Below are positions 33,203 to 40,421 of a stretch of 64,000 nt of DNA, in pieces (within the stretch, counting starts at the first letter, position 1; every line of letters begins with the position of its first letter). The translations under genes were made by a program, and so were the position numbers. The stretch covers positions 1-64,000 of the forward strand of contig JAYZEN010000011.1 in assembly GCA_036337295.1 (NCBI GenBank). Direction: 5' to 3'. Origin of the DNA: Ketobacter sp036337295 (GTDB taxonomy: Bacteria > Pseudomonadota > Gammaproteobacteria > Pseudomonadales > Ketobacteraceae). The notes below the pieces were generated by a model. The model was not told the origin of the DNA. It ran no database searches and saw only the letters and a program-made list of their open reading frames with translations.

Positions 33203-35716
33203 TTAATTTTTTGAAGGATTATCCAGCATGAATTCGTCATTATCAAAGCCTGGGTATTTTTCTTCGATACTGCGTTCGTCCTCTGTTTCCTCTGGCTTGG
33301 TTTCGTCCGGCTTGAGCTTGTCCTCCTCTGACGGTTTCTCCTCCTCTGGCGTCTGGTCCGGGTCGGGGAACACGGTTGGCTGCTCCAGCATTTCATCAAT
33401 GGCCTGATTCAACTGCTCTTCGGTCTGCTCAGAGTTTTCCTGTTCACTCAGCATCATATCCAGGTCATCAAACTCATCGTCCACTTCGATGAGCTCATCG
33501 TCTTCCAACTCCATAGGGTCGGCGTCATTGACGTAATCCTGTTCCGGCTCCGCCGCCACCGCCGGGGTGTCGGGCACCGATGAAGCCGGGGTCGGGGCCG
33601 GTGGGATCGGATCGGGCGCTTCCGCAGCGGGCTCGGAGGTGCGAATCTGGGTGGCTTCCTCGCCCAGGTCAAAGTCGGTGCCGGCATCAAAATCCTGCGC
33701 CAGTTCCGCCGCGGCCTGGCTGCGCTGCTCGGCTTTTTTCTGCTGCATCTGGGTGATCTCTTCCACCACCCGCGATTGCTCGGCATCGGTTTTGCGGACA
33801 ACCTTAATGTACAGATAAATACCGCCGCCAATCACCAGCAGGTTACCCAGCACAAATACCCCCGCCAGCAGCAGCCAGTTGCTGCCCTCTTCCGCCTCTG
33901 ACGCATCCTCCACCGGGGGCAGCTCCTCGCCCATCAATACCGGCTCCGGTTCCGGCACCGGCTCCACCTCCGGCAGAGGTGGAATATCATCCGGGGGCAG
34001 CTCCTCCACCTCCAGGCTGGGAATTTCCATGGCACTAGCATCGAAGGTTTCAGAAGGCAGTGGCGGTTTCTCTTCCACACTCGGAGCACTGTCTGCCACC
34101 ATCCCCAGAGGTGTGTAATCCACTGTGTAGGGGCCCTGTACCAGCTCGAAGGGCTTGTCGTTGGCGGAGGTACCGGTCACTTTTATCAGCACCTCGTATT
34201 CCCCCAGGGCGCCGTAGGGCGGCACATCGATGCGATAGCGGGCGGCGCCCTCCTGGCCTCCGTCGATTACGCCTTTCTGGATGCTCTTCTCGCCTTTGGG
34301 GTCGGTAATCTGGGCCACGATATCGATGGCTTCCGGGTTCACCAGGCCTTCCACCGGCTCGGTCATCAGGTAGCGCAGCACCTGGCCATCCTGATCACGA
34401 TACCGGGTCTCCACCTTCAGAACTTCCCGGTGCACCGTCATGCGCACGGACTTTTTGCGCTGGAAGGTTTTGCCATCCACCAACACCGAAAAAGTATGCT
34501 CGCCCTGGGTAATGGTGCGCCCCAAACGCGCACTGTAGAAGCCGTCCGGCGGCACCACTTTGTTGCCGTCGGAGCCTTGCGACAACTTGCCCTCGAAGCT
34601 GTCTCCGGTAGACGTGTCCTGGCGGAAGGTGATGTCCATCAGCTCCAGGAAATTGGGATTGGTGATGACCCGGCCGTGCTCATCCAGTGAAAGGGTCATG
34701 GTAAGGCGCTCCCCTTCCAGTACATTCTCGGGCAGACCCTCCATATTCAGGTTCAGATCCGACACCACCGTCACCCGGTTGGCCGGGTCCAGATCCGCCA
34801 CCACTTTCCAGGTGCCCGGAGCCGGGTTGTACACGGTGATCAGGTCATACTGCTTGTCGGCAAACCAACTGACATTACGGCTGCCCTGGGACAGGCTGTA
34901 CTCAGTGCCATCGGGGCTGATGAGGCGGGTTTCCTTGGGGGAGGATTGGCGAAAAATGAGGGCGGTGAATTCCTTGATGGAGTCGTCGATGGTGAAGCTG
35001 TCGCCGATCAGGGGCACCTGCTCCGGCAGGTTGACCTTGTCGGACGCCTCCACAAAGACTTTCATCAGCTCATCCGCGTTGCGGGCCAGGGAATAGGCCC
35101 CGCCGGTACGCAGGGCCACGGCTTTGAGAAACGCCTGATCGGCGCTCTCGGACAGGGCCACGGAATGAATGCGGAAGCCGGCTTTTTTCAGCTGCGGGAT
35201 CACCTGGGACAGTATGCGTTCTTTTTCCGCAGCGTTCACCGCCGGGTCTTTGGACACATCCACCATGCCGTCGGACAGCAGCACAATGGTGCGCTCCCAG
35301 GCCGGGTCCACCGCGGTCTGGCCCATGGCAGCCCGCTCCAGTGCCAGCCCCACATTGGTAAACAAGCCGGCGGAGTTGATGGCTTCCAGCTTGTCCACCG
35401 CAGAACGTTTCCAGTCCGGGTTCACCGGCGCCACCGGCACCAGATTATTCACATATTGACCAAACGCCCACACTCCGAAGCGACTGTCCTCTTGCGCCAG
35501 GTTTAACAACAGCTTGGCGGCCGGCACCCGGAGATTCTGGGGATCGGTTTTCTTCATGCTGCCGGAAATATCGATGAGAACCCGCATATCTGGCCTGGCG
35601 GCGGCTGCACTTTCTCTGGCTGCGCTTTCTTCAGCAGCATAGACGCCCTGGACGGCATAAAATGCCGTCCATAGCAGAACTATCAGTACCAACCCGGGCA
35701 GAGGAGGTAATTTCAC
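33203..35716 (-). CDS. Large VWA-domain membrane protein (TIGR03503-like)
   Basis: This 837-residue protein has a signal peptide (PGLVLIVLLWTAFYAVQGVYA) and a VWA domain (about residues 45-225) with an intact MIDAS motif VLIDISGSMKKTD. A long beta-rich middle follows with repeated ligand-type strands. One transmembrane helix (NWLLLAGVFVLGNLLVIGG, about 645-665) is followed by a cytoplasmic coiled coil and a very acidic Pro-rich tail. The topology puts the VWA domain in the periplasm. A TIGR03503-like identity is judged from domain order only. Function is unknown. It heads the VWA-HIT-DUF1631-PilZ run. Confidence 0.8.
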   Translation of the reverse strand: MKLPPLPGLVLIVLLWTAFYAVQGVYAAEESAARESAAAARPDMRVLIDISGSMKKTDPQNLRVPAAKLLLNLAQEDSRFGVWAFGQYVNNLVPVAPVNPDWKRSAVDKLEAINSAGLFTNVGLALERAAMGQTAVDPAWERTIVLLSDGMVDVSKDPAVNAAEKERILSQVIPQLKKAGFRIHSVALSESADQAFLKAVALRTGGAYSLARNADELMKVFVEASDKVNLPEQVPLIGDSFTIDDSIKEFTALIFRQSSPKETRLISPDGTEYSLSQGSRNVSWFADKQYDLITVYNPAPGTWKVVADLDPANRVTVVSDLNLNMEGLPENVLEGERLTMTLSLDEHGRVITNPNFLELMDITFRQDTSTGDSFEGKLSQGSDGNKVVPPDGFYSARLGRTITQGEHTFSVLVDGKTFQRKKSVRMTVHREVLKVETRYRDQDGQVLRYLMTEPVEGLVNPEAIDIVAQITDPKGEKSIQKGVIDGGQEGAARYRIDVPPYGALGEYEVLIKVTGTSANDKPFELVQGPYTVDYTPLGMVADSAPSVEEKPPLPSETFDASAMEIPSLEVEELPPDDIPPLPEVEPVPEPEPVLMGEELPPVEDASEAEEGSNWLLLAGVFVLGNLLVIGGGIYLYIKVVRKTDAEQSRVVEEITQMQQKKAEQRSQAAAELAQDFDAGTDFDLGEEATQIRTSEPAAEAPDPIPPAPTPASSVPDTPAVAAEPEQDYVNDADPMELEDDELIEVDDEFDDLDMMLSEQENSEQTEEQLNQAIDEMLEQPTVFPDPDQTPEEEKPSEEDKLKPDETKPEETEDERSIEEKYPGFDNDEFMLDNPSKN

Positions 35717-35829
35717 GCCGACTCCGTCAAAAACTTCACGCCAAACTTCACGCCAACATGGTTTAGTTATAGCAGCTTTGGCGGTAATTTCCTGACATCA
35801 GGGTGAAAAGTTGAGGGCAAGCCTTTGAA

Positions 35830-36177
35830 TTAAAATGCGGCTTTTTTATTCCGCCAGTAACGGAACAGGCCATCGGCACACAGGGCCAGCAGCCCGAGGA
35901 TCAGGCCGTAGAGCAGAAAGGGCACCGCCCGCATGGTGTCCGCTTCCTTCACCAGGGTGGCATCCAGCAGCAGCACAAACAGGGCCGGGGCCCAATCCGC
36001 TCCGCCATAAACAACCGGTGCCGGCATCAGGATCACCGCCGCCACCACCACCCGCAGCAGCTGTCTCAGGGAGTGCCAGGGTATGACCCGGGTCAGCCGC
36101 CACCACACGGCCATCAACCCCACACCGGCCAGCAGGTAGACAATCCAGGTGGTGAGATACTCGGGGAAATCCAACAT
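35830..36177 (-). CDS. Small four-helix membrane protein of unknown function
   Basis: The family is not recognised. The 115-residue protein has four predicted membrane segments: TWIVYLLAGVGLMAVWW, LLRVVVAAVILMPAPVVYG, WAPALFVLLLDATLV and AVPFLLYGLILGLLALCADGLF. Loops are short and the C-terminus is basic (RYWRNKKAAF). It lies between ycgN (39 bp upstream) and the VWA protein gene on the same strand, so it may belong to either unit. Confidence 0.7.
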   Translation of the reverse strand: MLDFPEYLTTWIVYLLAGVGLMAVWWRLTRVIPWHSLRQLLRVVVAAVILMPAPVVYGGADWAPALFVLLLDATLVKEADTMRAVPFLLYGLILGLLALCADGLFRYWRNKKAAF

Positions 36178-36216
36178 AATGTTCTTTATCCTGTAATGGC
36201 CGATGGTCGGTTCATT

Positions 36217-36660
36217 TCAATAGCGAACCCAATGCACAATGTGATCTTCGTAATCCTGCTCCGGTATGCCGTCTTCCGAGATGGCCCGGCCCCGCACCGA
36301 GATCCCGGCCTGATGCACGGTTTCCCGGCTGCCGCTGATCAGCGGGTGCCAGTCTTCCAGGCTGCGTCCTTCCGCCAGGGCCCGGTAAGCACAACTGTAA
36401 GGCATCCAGTGAAAGTGCGCCTTATCTTCGAGGCGTACCTTGACGCAGTCCTGGACCAGCTTGAAACGGTTGCGATAGTTGCGGCACAGCCCGGTGTCGA
36501 TGTCCAGTAACGTGCAGGCCAGCCGGGTGTAATACACCTCCCCGCTGTCCTCGTCTTCCAGCTTCTGCAAGCAACAGAGTGCACAGCCGTCGCAGAGAGA
36601 TTCCCATTCATCCGGGGTCATCTGCTCCAGGCTCTTGCTCTCCCAGAAGCGCTCGCTCAT
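36217..36660 (-). CDS. ycgN: YcgN-family cysteine-cluster protein
   Basis: This 147-residue protein matches the UPF0260/YcgN family. It has WESLCDGCALCCLQKLEDED near the N-terminus, then ACTLLDIDTGLCRNYRNRF and PYSCAYRALAEGRSLEDWHPL. The clustered cysteines form a predicted Zn- or Fe-type metal site; the activity is unknown. It starts 1 bp after ycgL and belongs to the rnd-ycgL-ycgN unit, an order found in many gammaproteobacteria. Confidence 0.93.
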   Translation of the reverse strand: MSERFWESKSLEQMTPDEWESLCDGCALCCLQKLEDEDSGEVYYTRLACTLLDIDTGLCRNYRNRFKLVQDCVKVRLEDKAHFHWMPYSCAYRALAEGRSLEDWHPLISGSRETVHQAGISVRGRAISEDGIPEQDYEDHIVHWVRY

Positions 36661-36661
36661 G

Positions 36662-36919
36662 TCAGAAATGGCCCTCAGCCGGTGGCATCTGCAGATAGTA
36701 ACCGTTTTGCTGGATACCCTGTATGACCTGCTTCACGTCCACCCGTGCCAGGGTTCGCTCCGGTGTCAGCATCAGGTCCATCACATGACCCGGGGTACCA
36801 AAGGTCTGCATCAGGGCTTCCGGCACCTGCTCGAAGGGCTCCTGCTTGGGCACGTAAATGTACATCCCCTCTTTCTTGTCGCTGCGATAAACAGAACACA
36901 TGATCTTCGGGTCACTCAT
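36662..36919 (-). CDS. ycgL: YcgL-domain protein
   Basis: This 85-residue protein matches the YcgL (UPF0745) family, with CSVYRSDKKEGMYIYVPKQEPFEQVPEALMQTFGTP. The ATG at 36919 gives the standard N-terminus MSDPKIMCSVYRS; the open frame extends upstream into rnd but has no typical residues there. Its first codons overlap the end of rnd by 8 bp, so translation is coupled. The function is not established, though rnd linkage suggests an RNA-related role. Confidence 0.92.
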   Translation of the reverse strand: MSDPKIMCSVYRSDKKEGMYIYVPKQEPFEQVPEALMQTFGTPGHVMDLMLTPERTLARVDVKQVIQGIQQNGYYLQMPPAEGHF

Positions 36920-38090
36920 CTTCGTCGTCCTTATTGTTATTGTGTGCGTCGCTCGAGTTAGACGGTAGTTCAAATGCATCCAGGCCGGGTTGCAGGGCCG
37001 CTTCCCGCCAGCCGCCGGCAAACGGGTTATCCTGCTCCAGATTGCCGGCATAGCGGGCTTTCAGGTAGCTTACCAGTTGTGCCTTGCTTGCCAACAGGTC
37101 TGCCGGCACATCCAGTTCCTCTGCCCGCCGGGCCACCACCTCACGCAGGGCTTTGTAGTCCTTCTGCTGGCCTTTGCTGAGTGGGCGGGGAATCCGCACC
37201 TCAGGAATGGCGGACTCAAGCCCGGCCGCCAGCTGAATCAGCAGCTGATCCCCATAACGACGAATCTGGCTGCCCTGGAAACCCAGCTCCGCCAATTGCC
37301 CCTTGCTCCGGGGTTGCTTTTCCACCAGGGCATACAGGTTGGCGTCTTTCGCGATAAAGGTTTTGGGAATATTGCGGTCACGGGCGGTCTGCTCCCGCCA
37401 TTGGGCCAGATGCCGCAGTGCCGCCTGCTGTTGGGGCTTGAGTTTCCAGCCCCCGCCAAAGCCCAGGTACAACTGGTCGTCCGGGGTTTTGCGGCGGTAT
37501 TTCTGCACCTGCTGGTTACACTCCTCGGCAAACCATTCCAGGCGCCTGGCCTGTTCCAGTTTGTGCTGCAGAATGTCCGCCACCTCATGGAGGTACTTCA
37601 CATCCGCCTCGGCGTAATGCAGTTGCTTCTCGGTCAGAGGGCGCTGCAACCAGTCGGAGCGGGTTTCCTCCTTGGAGAGCTCCACGCCGAGGATTTCCGA
37701 CAGCAGGCGCTGCAGCCCCATCTGGCGATCGTAACCCACCAGACTGGCGGCGATCTGGGTATCAAACAGATTGGCCGGCAGCTGATCCCACAGGCCCAGG
37801 AAAATATCCAGGTCCTCACCGGCACTGTGCATCAGCAATTGGGTTTGCGGCTGGAACAGCTTGTCTCCCAGAGGGCGCAGCTGTTCGCTGGAAAACACGG
37901 TGGGGTCCACCAGGTAGACCTGCTGGTCCGGCCCGGCGATCTGGATCAATCCGGGGCGGGAATAGTAGGTGTTGGTACGGACGAACTCAGTGTCCACGGC
38001 CAACCGGGTTGCGGAGTGCAGGGAGTCCACCAGGGACTCCAGCTGGCTGGGCTCATCAATCCATTGATAACTAACAGGGAGGTAACTCAC
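36912..38090 (-). CDS. rnd: Ribonuclease D
   Basis: This 3'-to-5' exoribonuclease trims tRNA precursors and other small RNAs. The DEDDy sites are visible: Asp-Glu in LAVDTEFVRTNTYY, Asp in HSAGEDLDIF, and Tyr...Asp in HYAEADVKYLHEV. An HRDC domain follows (LAQWREQTARDRNIPKTFIAKDANLYALVEKQP) and a second one near the C-terminus. The length of 392 residues is normal. It overlaps ycgL by 8 bp. Confidence 0.96.
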   Translation of the reverse strand: MSYLPVSYQWIDEPSQLESLVDSLHSATRLAVDTEFVRTNTYYSRPGLIQIAGPDQQVYLVDPTVFSSEQLRPLGDKLFQPQTQLLMHSAGEDLDIFLGLWDQLPANLFDTQIAASLVGYDRQMGLQRLLSEILGVELSKEETRSDWLQRPLTEKQLHYAEADVKYLHEVADILQHKLEQARRLEWFAEECNQQVQKYRRKTPDDQLYLGFGGGWKLKPQQQAALRHLAQWREQTARDRNIPKTFIAKDANLYALVEKQPRSKGQLAELGFQGSQIRRYGDQLLIQLAAGLESAIPEVRIPRPLSKGQQKDYKALREVVARRAEELDVPADLLASKAQLVSYLKARYAGNLEQDNPFAGGWREAALQPGLDAFELPSNSSDAHNNNKDDEDE

Positions 38091-38153
38091 AGGGCATACT
38101 CAGCAGGTTGTGCAGGTAAAACCCGGCATTATAAAGAGGATGGCCGAAAATGA

Positions 38154-39299
38154 CTACAAACCCAATTGCTTGGCGATCACCTCATTCATGATCTCATAGG
38201 TGCCACCGCCGATGGCCAGGATGCGGTTGTCGCGGTAGAGGCGCTCCACCAGAGTCTCCTGCATGTACCCCATTCCGCCAAAAATCTGCACCGCATCATA
38301 GGTCACCTTGTCGCTGACGCTGGTGGCAAAATTTTTCGCCATGGAAACCTCTTTCACCACGTTCTCGCCCGCGCCGATGCGAGCGGCCACCCGGTAGGTG
38401 AACTCAGTGGAGGCCTCCGTTTGGGTCGCCATATCCGCCAGCTTGTGGCGCAGGGTCTGAAATTTGGACAGGGTTTTGCCGAAGGCCTCCCGCTCTTTCA
38501 CGTATTGCAGGCAGGCCTCCAGCGCCAGGCGGGAGGTGCAGTTGGCCATCACCGCCAGATTCAGGCGCTCCATCTGAAAGTTGGTCATGATGACATAGAA
38601 ACCGGCGTTCTCCTGCCCGATCAGATTCTCCACAGGTACACGACAATCCTCGAAGAACAGCTCGGCGGTATCACTGGCCCACCAACCCATTTTCTTCAGT
38701 TTCTTGCCGACCCCGAATCCGGGAGTGCCTTTCTCCACCAGCAACAGGCTGATACCACCGTAACCGGGTTCACCGGTACGCACGGCCACGGTGTAGTAGT
38801 CTGCGTTGACGCCGCTGGTGATGAAGGTTTTGGCGCCGTTCACCACGTAATGGTCGCCCTCCCTCACCGCCCGGGTGCGCAGGTTGGCCACATCAGAGCC
38901 GCCACCGGGTTCGGTGATGGCCAGGCACTGGATCTTGTTACCGGCGATGACGTCCGGACAGATCCGCGCCTTGAGGGCATCGCTGCCCCAATTGACCACC
39001 GGCGGCAACCCGATGTCGATGGAGCCCAGGCTGGCGGCCACCCCACCGGAACCGGCGGCCATGATCTCTTCGCTGGCGGCGATCTTGGTGAACATATCGA
39101 AGCCGGAGCCACCGTACTGCTCCGAGTAGCCAATACCCAGAATCCCCGCCGCCCCCGCCTTTTCGTACAACGACCGGGGCAGCTCGCCGGCCGCCTCCCA
39201 GTCGTTCACATGGGGTGTGATCTCCTGGGCGACGAACTTGCGCACGCTCTCCCGGACGATGTTTTGGGTTTCACCGAAGTAGCGTTGGTATTCCGTCAT
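38154..39299 (-). CDS. Acyl-CoA dehydrogenase
   Basis: This FAD enzyme oxidises acyl-CoA to trans-2-enoyl-CoA and passes electrons to ETF. Family motifs are present: CLAITEPGGGSDVANLRTRA, VNGAKTFITSG, REAFGKTLSKFQTLRHKLADM and IFGGMGYMQETLVERLYRDNRI. The usual EGT near the C-terminus is GGGTYEIM, as in isovaleryl- and long-chain types, so the base is probably the Glu of MERLNLAV. The 381-residue start at 39299 is preferred over an upstream Met at 39356, because the promoter -10 lies between them. An operator overlaps the -35. Confidence 0.93.
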   Translation of the reverse strand: MTEYQRYFGETQNIVRESVRKFVAQEITPHVNDWEAAGELPRSLYEKAGAAGILGIGYSEQYGGSGFDMFTKIAASEEIMAAGSGGVAASLGSIDIGLPPVVNWGSDALKARICPDVIAGNKIQCLAITEPGGGSDVANLRTRAVREGDHYVVNGAKTFITSGVNADYYTVAVRTGEPGYGGISLLLVEKGTPGFGVGKKLKKMGWWASDTAELFFEDCRVPVENLIGQENAGFYVIMTNFQMERLNLAVMANCTSRLALEACLQYVKEREAFGKTLSKFQTLRHKLADMATQTEASTEFTYRVAARIGAGENVVKEVSMAKNFATSVSDKVTYDAVQIFGGMGYMQETLVERLYRDNRILAIGGGTYEIMNEVIAKQLGL

Positions 39300-39330
39300 G
39301 GGAGGCCCTCTATCAATCAGATGTGCGAGG

Positions 39331-39360
39331 ACTATATCGGAAGAGCGCACAACCAAGCAA
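39331..39360 (-). promoter_or_regulatory. Promoter of the acyl-CoA dehydrogenase gene
   Basis: On the minus strand -35 TTGCTT (39360-39355) and -10 TATAGT (39336-39331) are 18 bp apart. The start codon is about 32 bp beyond the -10. The -35 lies inside the operator palindrome. Confidence 0.7.
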
Positions 39361-39370
39361 GCGCTTGGTT
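39351..39370. promoter_or_regulatory. Palindromic operator, probable TetR-family site
   Basis: AACCAAGC-AAGC-GCTTGGTT is a perfect inverted repeat with 8-bp arms. It covers the -35 of the acyl-CoA dehydrogenase promoter, which fits repression. Similar CAAGCGCTTG motifs lie upstream of fatty-acid genes controlled by TetR-type repressors; the cognate regulator is not identified. Confidence 0.75.
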
Positions 39371-39380
39371 AGCATCTCAG

Positions 39381-39457
39381 ATGACTTTCAGATGACTTTC
39401 AGATGACTTTCAGATGACTTTCAGATGACTTTCAGATGACTTTCAGATGACTTTCAG
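39381..39457. repeat. 11-bp tandem repeat adjoining the recR stop
   Basis: ATGACTTTCAG is repeated seven times exactly over 77 bp, with a diverged partial copy at each end. The recR stop (39454-39456) is inside the last copy, and the repeat derives from the end of recR, since GTCATCTGA is its terminal codons. The array lies between recR and the acyl-CoA dehydrogenase operator. Confidence 0.95.
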
Positions 39458-40050
39458 ATGACTCTACGCCCCTGCAGCGCCAGGCTGAGAGTATTGCTGT
39501 CCACGTATTCCAATTCTCCCCCCATGGGCACGCCGTGGGCGATGCGGGATGCGGTCACGCCGTGTCGCCGGGCCATTTCCGACAGGTAGTGGGCTGTGGC
39601 CTCCCCTTCCACCGTGGTGCCGGTGGCGATCACCAGTTCCTGCACCTCGCCTTCGGCCAAACGCTGGTCCAGCAGGTCTGCTCCGATGTCTTCCGGCCCG
39701 ATACCATCGATGGGGGAAAGGTGTCCCAGCAGCAAAAAGTAGTAGCCGCGAAAACTGCCGGACTGGTCAATGGCGATGACGTCCGCCGGGGTTTCCACCA
39801 CGCAGAGCAAAGCCGGATCGCGGGAGGTCTGGGAGCAGGTATGGCACACCGGCTCCTCGGAAAAATTGCGGCAACGCTGGCAACGGCCGATGCGATCGAT
39901 GGCCAGTTGCAGGGTGTCCGCCAGTTTCTGGGCGCCCTCCCGATCGCGATCCAACAGATGCAACGCCATACGCTGGGCGGATTTGGGCCCCACGCCGGGC
40001 AAACAGGTGAGGGACTCGATAAGGCGCTGGGTGAGAGGGCTGAAGCTCAT
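39454..40050 (-). CDS. recR: Recombination mediator RecR
   Basis: RecR works with RecF and RecO to load RecA onto single-stranded gaps. The 198-residue protein has the N-terminal helix-hairpin-helix LPGVGPKSAQRMALHLL, the zinc finger CQRCRNFSEEPVCHTC, and a Toprim domain (LLCVVETPADVIAIDQSGSFRGYYFLLLGHLSP). The C-terminus is RIAHGVPMGGELEYVDSNTLSLALQGRRVI. It ends in the tandem repeat. It is 21 bp downstream of ybaB in the conserved dnaX-ybaB-recR order. Confidence 0.97.
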   Translation of the reverse strand: MSFSPLTQRLIESLTCLPGVGPKSAQRMALHLLDRDREGAQKLADTLQLAIDRIGRCQRCRNFSEEPVCHTCSQTSRDPALLCVVETPADVIAIDQSGSFRGYYFLLLGHLSPIDGIGPEDIGADLLDQRLAEGEVQELVIATGTTVEGEATAHYLSEMARRHGVTASRIAHGVPMGGELEYVDSNTLSLALQGRRVI

Positions 40051-40071
40051 CAGATACCTGAAATCAATAAG

Positions 40072-40395
40072 TTAGAATGGAAACTTAAAGCCTGGTGGCA
40101 ACTCGATACCGGCCGCCAATCCGCCCAGTTTATCCTTATTGGCTTGTTCCACCCGACGCACAGCATCGTTCACCGCCGCGGCCAGCAGGTCTTCCAGGAT
40201 CTCCTTGTCTTCGCTGAGCAGGCTGTCATCAATGGACACCCGCTTCACGTCGTGGCGACCGGTCATCACCACCTTGACCAAACCTGCGCCGGATTCACCG
40301 GTTACCTCGGCATTGGCCAGTTCTTCCTGCATTTTCTGCATGCGCTCCTGCATTTCCTGCGCCTGCTTCATCAAATCACCGAATGGGCCTGACAT
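40072..40395 (-). CDS. ybaB: YbaB/EbfC nucleoid-associated protein
   Basis: This 107-residue DNA-binding protein has the typical start MSGPFGDLMKQAQEMQERMQKMQEELANAEVTGESGAGLVKV and ends AGIELPPGFKFPF. YbaB/EbfC forms a tweezer-like dimer that binds DNA and is nearly always encoded between dnaX and recR, as here. It follows dnaX by 26 bp. The family role is nucleoid organisation or recombination support. Confidence 0.96.
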   Translation of the reverse strand: MSGPFGDLMKQAQEMQERMQKMQEELANAEVTGESGAGLVKVVMTGRHDVKRVSIDDSLLSEDKEILEDLLAAAVNDAVRRVEQANKDKLGGLAAGIELPPGFKFPF

Positions 40396-40421
40396 GGTTT
40401 CACCTATCCGTTCACAGTTAA

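Noticed and set aside
39381..39457. CRISPR or repetitive extragenic palindrome
   Set aside because: The copies are head-to-tail without spacers and have no palindrome, so this is a simple tandem repeat.
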